DNA of 51,152 bases. Origin: an uncultured Lachnospiraceae bacterium (GTDB lineage: Bacteria; Bacillota; Clostridia; Lachnospirales; Lachnospiraceae). Both the position numbers and the translations under genes were made by a program. The first letter of the stretch is position 1. Each line of letters starts with the position of its first letter. The notes under the pieces were generated by a model that was given only the letters and a program-made list of their open reading frames with translations, did no database searches and had not been told where the DNA came from. Positions 46,500 to 51,152 of the stretch are shown here, one piece after another. The stretch lies in assembly GCA_944375815.1 (NCBI GenBank), contig CALWBA010000074.1, forward strand, positions 1 to 51,152, written 5' to 3'.

Positions 46500-47420
46500 T
46501 CAGTCAAAAAGCTTCTCTTTATATACGCCCTCCGCGATCAGTTCTTTAAACTTTTCAACTACGGAAAGCTTATCCTCCTGGTACGTCACACCGAACCAGT
46601 TGGAGTCTGTCCTAAGGACAGCCACCTGTGCTCTGCCGCTCTTCATCAGATTATCGATGATGGTCGGGAGCAGATATTCCTTCTTTACGTCTTCCTGAGA
46701 AAGCCCGCTTAAAAATTCTATGAACTTTTCTTCCAGAATATCAATGAATTCCGGCTGAAGTCCCCACATATTCATGGATACCAGGCTTTCCGTATCCACA
46801 GGAGTATCTCCCGCGTCGGTACGCACGGCAGCACCTGTCTGTGTTTTAACAATATTGGAAGTCTCGGTAATGCCAAGAAGTCTGCCGTCCGCATCTGTAC
46901 TGCAGATGCCTCTCGTCACGCCGCCGTTGTCGCTTAAGGTATTGCCAAGTACGAAGCCCGCCATTGCGATCTGCTGTGCACCATCCTGAGACGGATGATC
47001 CTGTACCAGATAATCATGCAGCTTTATAAACGGGTCTTTTCCATAATAGTCATCCGCATTAATCACCGCAAAAGGCTCGTTCACGATTCCTCTGCAGGAA
47101 AGCACCGCCTGTCCGGTTCCCCACGGCTTGGTGCGCTCTTTCGGGCATGTAAATCCCTCCGGCAGGTCTTTAAGCTCCTGAAAAGCATAGCCGACCTCCG
47201 CGATCTTCTCAATGCGGTTTCCGATAATCTCCTTAAAGTCCTTCTCCAGATCTTTGCGGATAATAAATACGATTTTATTAAATCCGGCTTCCAGCGCATC
47301 ATGGATCGAATAGTCCATGATAATCTCCCCGTTCGGTCCTACCGGCTCCAGCTGCTTGATTCCTTTTCCAAAGCGGCTTCCGATTCCTGCCGCCATAATC
47401 ACCAATGTCGTTTTCTTCAT
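46500..47420 (-). CDS. Sugar-phosphate nucleotidyltransferase family protein
   Basis: A 306-residue nucleotidyltransferase with the N-terminal signature MAAGIGSRFG and KQLEPVGP, and an INADDYYG metal motif. These enzymes make NDP-sugars or sugar-alcohol nucleotides; the exact product cannot be told. The ATG at 47420 overlaps the stop of a tiny leader ORF by one base. It is probably an envelope-precursor enzyme, given glmM next to it. Confidence 0.85.
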   Translation of the reverse strand: MKKTTLVIMAAGIGSRFGKGIKQLEPVGPNGEIIMDYSIHDALEAGFNKIVFIIRKDLEKDFKEIIGNRIEKIAEVGYAFQELKDLPEGFTCPKERTKPWGTGQAVLSCRGIVNEPFAVINADDYYGKDPFIKLHDYLVQDHPSQDGAQQIAMAGFVLGNTLSDNGGVTRGICSTDADGRLLGITETSNIVKTQTGAAVRTDAGDTPVDTESLVSMNMWGLQPEFIDILEEKFIEFLSGLSQEDVKKEYLLPTIIDNLMKSGRAQVAVLRTDSNWFGVTYQEDKLSVVEKFKELIAEGVYKEKLFD

Positions 47421-47458
47421 CACAATAACCTCCCAGACAGCTTCGGCTGTCTCAACAT
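47420..47458 (-). CDS. 12-residue leader ORF before the nucleotidyltransferase
   Basis: ATG at 47458 after GGGAGAAAAAG, encoding MLRQPKLSGRLL and ending TGA that shares its A with the ATG of the next gene (TGATG). A 7-bp stem (AGACAGC / GCTGTCT, CGAA loop) lies inside it, just before the next Shine-Dalgarno GGGAGG. Its translation could open that stem. Confidence 0.45.
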   Translation of the reverse strand: MLRQPKLSGRLL

Positions 47459-47525
47459 CTTTTTCTCCCTGTCAGTATGCGCTGTGCACTCCCTGTTGAT
47501 GCGTAATTTATGAAATATCGCCTCT

Positions 47526-47554
47526 ATAATACTATATCCTCTGCAAAAGTTCAA
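47526..47554 (-). promoter_or_regulatory. SigA-type promoter of the nucleotidyltransferase-glmM-hflX run
   Basis: TTGAAC, 17 bases, TATTAT on the minus strand, about 110 bases before the gene. Confidence 0.75.
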
Positions 47555-47572
47555 CCCGAAACGAAAATGATC

Positions 47573-47599
47573 CAGCCCGGAGCGTCCTGCTCCGGGCTG
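47573..47599 (-). terminator. Hairpin after the sulfatase gene
   Basis: Perfect 11-bp stem CAGCCCGGAGC / GCTCCGGGCTG with a 5-base loop, 15 bases past the stop. No good T-run follows, so termination may be partial. Confidence 0.55.
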
Positions 47600-47613
47600 T
47601 GTCTCTGTGCATA

Positions 47614-49050
47614 TCAGTGGAACGTATCCACTCTGTAATCATGATAATGAAACCCAAACCACCGTCCGGGCATGTCTCCGGGGAACCGCGGAGCCGGGCT
47701 GGTCAGAAAGCCGCCCTTTTCATCCAGCGCCTCCGGCGTATATCTGGCTGTGTGTTCGAGAAGCAGCTTCCAGAGCTCCTCTTTACACTCCCTGTAAGAT
47801 TCATCGTTCGAGAGATCATGACGCTCCATGGGATCTTTGTCAAGATCAAAGAGCAGAGAATGATTTCCATACGCAGTGTATACCAGTTTTTTGTGATCCT
47901 TCATGACGCAGAAGTTTTTATTTAAACTGTTGCCGTGGAAAACCCTGTTCTTCGGTACCTCGTGCAGAAGGCTTACGCCGCTTCCCTCGATCGGGCACGG
48001 AACGCCCGCCATCTCAAGGATTGTGGGATAGATATCCACCAGATCAGTCAGCTCTTCTACACTGAAGTTATGCGGCAGGTTTCTGCCCTGCGGCGGCATA
48101 ATGATCAGCGGTACATGCGCGGAGCCTTCAAAGAAGAGATTCTTCTGGGACATATGGTGGTCACCGAGCATCTCGCCATGATCAGAAGTGAAAATCACCC
48201 ATGTGTTCTCAAATAATCCGTTCTCCCTGAGCGCTCCGAAGATTCTGCCGAGCTCATAATCAATCTGCGTAATGCACGCGTAATACGCGCGGCGGCTTGC
48301 CAGCTTCTGCTCTCTGCCAAGCAGGTGCATATTCGTGTTCTCATACGCGCCTGCCAGAAATCCCTGCGGTGTCTCCTCCACGGTTTTCGACCAGTCGCCC
48401 GTTACAGGCTCAGGCATCGGGATATCAGAATACAGCTCCCAGAAATCCCGGCACGGATCAAACGGCGGATGCGGCTTCGTAAAGCTGGTCCAGAGGAAAA
48501 ACGGACGCGTCGTATCCCTCGTCTCAATAAAGTCGATTGCCTCGTCCGCAATCCATGTCGTGATGCTGTCCCTGACATCCACAGTTGAAATCACGGGTTC
48601 TATCTCGCACTCTCCGATTCCGTGAACCTTCGGACGTGCGTGGTCGCGCTTTCCGTCATACTCCCGCATATAATCAAGCGGCAGACGCATCTCCTCAAAT
48701 CCGTAATGCGCTCTCGCCGGCTCAAAATGCATCTTTCCCTTTGCGCATGTCTGATACCCGGCATCCGTAAGAACTGCCGGAAGCGTTGTGCGCTCTGCAG
48801 TGCATTTTCTCATAAACGTCTCATGCGTCGCATTGCTCACAACACCGCTCTCATACCCCTGACGTCCCGTCATAATTGTCGTGCGGGACGGTACACAGAT
48901 GGGACATCCGGCGTAGCAGTTCGTAAAGCTTACGCCCATTGCCGCCAGATAATTCAGATGCGGCGTAAATATGCTCTGATTTCCCCATGCATTAATCGTA
49001 TCAAAGCGCTGCTGATCTGTGGTGATCAGCAGAATATTATCCCGTGCCAT
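47614..49050 (-). CDS. Sulfatase (arylsulfatase family)
   Basis: A 478-residue cytosolic-looking (no signal peptide) sulfatase. C52 in CVPSRTTIMTGR is the formylglycine precursor (Cys type), the metal ligands include TTDQQ near the N-terminus and TSDHGEML. It needs a radical-SAM maturase, which is not in the window. The substrate may be a sulfated sugar. It is 32 bases after prfA. GGGAGG precedes the ATG. Confidence 0.92.
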   Translation of the reverse strand: MARDNILLITTDQQRFDTINAWGNQSIFTPHLNYLAAMGVSFTNCYAGCPICVPSRTTIMTGRQGYESGVVSNATHETFMRKCTAERTTLPAVLTDAGYQTCAKGKMHFEPARAHYGFEEMRLPLDYMREYDGKRDHARPKVHGIGECEIEPVISTVDVRDSITTWIADEAIDFIETRDTTRPFFLWTSFTKPHPPFDPCRDFWELYSDIPMPEPVTGDWSKTVEETPQGFLAGAYENTNMHLLGREQKLASRRAYYACITQIDYELGRIFGALRENGLFENTWVIFTSDHGEMLGDHHMSQKNLFFEGSAHVPLIIMPPQGRNLPHNFSVEELTDLVDIYPTILEMAGVPCPIEGSGVSLLHEVPKNRVFHGNSLNKNFCVMKDHKKLVYTAYGNHSLLFDLDKDPMERHDLSNDESYRECKEELWKLLLEHTARYTPEALDEKGGFLTSPAPRFPGDMPGRWFGFHYHDYRVDTFH

Positions 49051-49082
49051 CTAAGATTTCCTCCCTCATCTTCACAGGCCGA

Positions 49083-50159
49083 TCAGCCGTTTTCCTGAAG
49101 ATTGCTCAGCTTTGCCGCCTGATCCGCTGTGATCAGAGCGTTGATAACCTCCTCAAGGTCTCCGTTCAGAATAATGTCAAGTCTGTGCAGTGTCAGTTTG
49201 ATTCTGTGATCCGTCACACGTCCCTGCGGGAAATTATATGTGCGGATCTTCTCCGAACGGTCGCCTGTGCCGACCTGGCTTCTTCTCGCCTCTGCCTCCG
49301 CGTCATGCTGCTTCTCAAGCTCCATCTCATACAGTCTTGAACGCAGAACCTTAAGTGCCTTCTCCTTATTCTTAAGCTGCGACTTCTCATCCTGGCAGGA
49401 AATTACAATACCTGTCGGGATATGGGTAAGGCGCACTGCAGAGTCCGTGGTATTTACACACTGTCCGCCGTCTCCGGATGCGCGGAACACATCAAATTTA
49501 CAGTCATTTAAATCCAGCTGGAAGTCAATCTCCTCCGCTTCGGGCATAATCGCCACCGTAATCGTGGATGTGTGAATTCTGCCGCCGCTCTCTGTCTCCG
49601 GAACACGCTGTACGCGGTGTACGCCGCTTTCGTATTTCAGTCTGGAATAAGCCCCGTTTCCGTTAATCATAAACGTGACCTCTTTAAATCCTCCGATACC
49701 GTTTTCGTTCAGGGAAAGCATCTCTGTCTTCCATCTCTGAGACTCCGCGTACTTTACATACATGCGGTAAATCTCGGCTGCAAAGAGTGCTGCCTCGTCT
49801 CCGCCTGCTCCCGCGCGGATTTCCACAATAACGTTTTTGCTGTCATTCGGGTCTTTTGGAAGCAGCAGAATCTTAAGCTCATACTCCAGCTCCCCGATTC
49901 TCTTCTTCGCATCCGAGAGCTCCTCCTTGAGCATCTCCCGCATTTCCTCATCAGACTCTTCCTCGAGCATCGCAACGCTCTCCTCCGCCGTCTGCTGACA
50001 CGCCTTATACTCCTTATACGCATCGGCAATCGGCTGCAGCTCCGCCTGCTCCTTCATAAGCTTCTGAAACCGCGCCGGGTCGGAAGTAACACCAGGCTCG
50101 CTTAACTCGCTCATGATCTCCTCCAGGCGGATCAGAATATCCTCTAATTTATCGTACAT
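49083..50159 (-). CDS. prfA: Peptide chain release factor 1
   Basis: A 358-residue RF1 that ends translation at UAA and UAG. The tripeptide anticodon is PET (187-189) in place of PxT variants such as PAT, and the catalytic GGQ is at 231-233 in [18 protein letters not shown] precedes the ATG. RF1 ends at UAG/UAA; UGA, the codon seen in valS, is read by RF2. It lies downstream of prmC, its own methyltransferase. Confidence 0.97.
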   Translation of the reverse strand: MYDKLEDILIRLEEIMSELSEPGVTSDPARFQKLMKEQAELQPIADAYKEYKACQQTAEESVAMLEEESDEEMREMLKEELSDAKKRIGELEYELKILLLPKDPNDSKNVIVEIRAGAGGDEAALFAAEIYRMYVKYAESQRWKTEMLSLNENGIGGFKEVTFMINGNGAYSRLKYESGVHRVQRVPETESGGRIHTSTITVAIMPEAEEIDFQLDLNDCKFDVFRASGDGGQCVNTTDSAVRLTHIPTGIVISCQDEKSQLKNKEKALKVLRSRLYEMELEKQHDAEAEARRSQVGTGDRSEKIRTYNFPQGRVTDHRIKLTLHRLDIILNGDLEEVINALITADQAAKLSNLQENG

Positions 50160-50230
50160 TCAATCATTCCTCCAAAAATATCCATGCCTGTGAAGGCATA
50201 ATCATTTCTTACTCTTTTCGATGGGTTGCT

Positions 50231-51070
50231 TTACATCCGTCCCTCTGCCACGCGGTTAAGCCCGGCAAGATCTTTGGTTATGGCGACATCCTGATATCCC
50301 GCTTCTGTGAGAAGCTCACGCAGCGCATCTCCCTGATCAAATCCGATCTCAAAGAACAGTCTGCCGCCCGGCTTCAGACAGCGCCCGGCCTCCCGGACGA
50401 TCCTCCGGTAGAAAAACAGTCCGTCTTCGTGCCCGTCGAGCGCCAAAAGAGGCTCATGATCACGTACCTCCTCCATCAGTCCCGGGATCACGTCCGAGCG
50501 GATATACGGAGGATTGGAAACAATAATATCAAACTTCTCATCCCCGGGAATTGCCTCAAACAGATCTGTTCTGACAAACTCTGCACGTTCGTCAAGTCCC
50601 AGCTGCACACTGTTCCTGCGCGCCACATCAAGAGCGTCCGGTGAGATATCCGCTCCCACTCCCTTAAGCGATTTCTCCTCATGCAGAAGGCTCAGCAGTA
50701 TGCATCCCGATCCGGTACACATATCAAGAATCCTCACTCCCGGCCGGACTGTCTTTAACACCTTCTCAACCAGCACTTCCGTATCCAGTCTCGGAATCAG
50801 TACATGCTCGTTCACAAAAAACGGCAGTCCCATAAACCAGGCCTCATTCGTAATCTGCTGTACCGGCACACGCCCGGATCGCTGTTTTATCAGCTCCAGA
50901 TAGCGCTGCTCCTTATCTGCAGATACAGCGCTCATCATTTCCATATAGTAATGCGCCCGATCCAGTCCTGTGACATACTCCAGCAGAATCCACGCGTCAG
51001 ACGCGCTTTCCTCCACGCCCGCCTGCCCCAGCAGCCTGGTTCCCTGCTCCAGCAGCTCTCTAACTGTCAT
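50231..51070 (-). CDS. prmC: Release factor glutamine methyltransferase PrmC
   Basis: A 279-residue SAM-dependent enzyme that methylates the glutamine of the release-factor GGQ. The SAM loop is LDMCTGSGCI and the catalytic motif NPPY at 186-189. The ATG at 51070 overlaps the stop of the upstream gene (ATGA) and is preceded by AAGGAGG. Confidence 0.96.
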   Translation of the reverse strand: MTVRELLEQGTRLLGQAGVEESASDAWILLEYVTGLDRAHYYMEMMSAVSADKEQRYLELIKQRSGRVPVQQITNEAWFMGLPFFVNEHVLIPRLDTEVLVEKVLKTVRPGVRILDMCTGSGCILLSLLHEEKSLKGVGADISPDALDVARRNSVQLGLDERAEFVRTDLFEAIPGDEKFDIIVSNPPYIRSDVIPGLMEEVRDHEPLLALDGHEDGLFFYRRIVREAGRCLKPGGRLFFEIGFDQGDALRELLTEAGYQDVAITKDLAGLNRVAEGRM

Positions 51071-51152
51071 GGTGCCTCCTTTTCCGATTCCGGCTCTGCA
51101 TATCCGAAGTTTTCCTTAAGATACGTTTTCCAGTCAAAAACAGCCTCCACAG
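51067..51152 (-). CDS. 3' end of a DUF1385-type gene
   Basis: One frame stays open from the window edge to a TGA at 51067-51069 and ends VEAVFDWKTYLKENFGYAEP followed by a short acidic tail. This resembles the C-terminus of DUF1385 proteins that precede prmC and prfA in Clostridia. The rest lies outside. Confidence 0.65.
   Translation of the reverse strand, partial: VEAVFDWKTYLKENFGYAEPESEKEAP

Noticed and set aside
1..51152. CRISPR, tRNA, rRNA or insertion sequences
   Set aside because: No regularly spaced repeats, tRNA-like clover sequences, rRNA or transposase frames were seen by eye.

Overview
The window looks like chromosomal DNA from a spore-forming, anaerobic, gut-type member of the Clostridia, most likely Lachnospiraceae. 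I infer this from the complete spoIIA and spoVA clusters, an anaerobic (glycyl-radical) ribonucleotide reductase, AddB- and T-box-type Firmicutes features, a short two-gene SufC/SufB-like Fe-S system, and a secreted M60 (mucinase-type) metallopeptidase. I see no rRNA, tRNA, CRISPR array, insertion sequence or prophage. Almost everything is on the minus strand; only two small genes (3464-3910 and 35762-36100) are on plus.

Layout, by coordinate. 1-3.3 kb: 5' part of addB and an upstream Gfo/Idh oxidoreductase. 3.5-3.9 kb: orphan membrane-anchored FMN-binding-like protein. 3.9-8.9 kb: hslO-nadE-uvrD-type operon ending at a shared bidirectional terminator. 9.0-15.0 kb: DUF2284 gene, then a MoxR/DUF58/DUF4129 membrane-envelope operon with a MATE exporter and a methyltransferase. 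15.2-19.9 kb: spoIIAA-spoIIAB-sigF, an internal terminator overlapped by a forespore-type promoter, a 49-residue membrane protein, then spoVAA-AB-AC-AD-AE. 20-23 kb: folC, an unlisted 47-residue protein, and a zinc-ribbon/TPR membrane protein. 23-28.3 kb: T-box controlled valS, interrupted by one in-frame TGA, followed by an LtaS-like enzyme. 28.3-34.6 kb: a 1755-residue M60 peptidase with a dockerin-like segment, and next to it a cell-wall-binding protein whose N-terminal half looks cohesin-like. 35-36 kb: YczE-type membrane protein and a cysteine-rich small protein with an internal duplication. 36-40 kb: SufC/SufB-like pair, and a LacI regulator with an ANT(6)-type nucleotidyltransferase. 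40-44 kb: nrdD with a thioredoxin-like tail and a long structured leader, then hflX. 44-51 kb: sugar nucleotidyltransferase, glmM, TPR lipoprotein and hflX in one run behind a good promoter and a tiny leader ORF; upstream of that prfA, prmC, a sulfatase and the 3' end of a DUF1385-type gene.

How the genes work together: the sporulation block gives the SigF switch (anti-sigma factor and antagonist) and the dipicolinic acid channel. The M60 peptidase plus its possible surface receptor is the best candidate for an unusual system: a two-gene secreted mucinase that may dock on a wall-bound cohesin. The most striking single-base oddity is the TGA just after the KMSKS motif of valS. All reading of domains is by eye from sequence; no database search was run.
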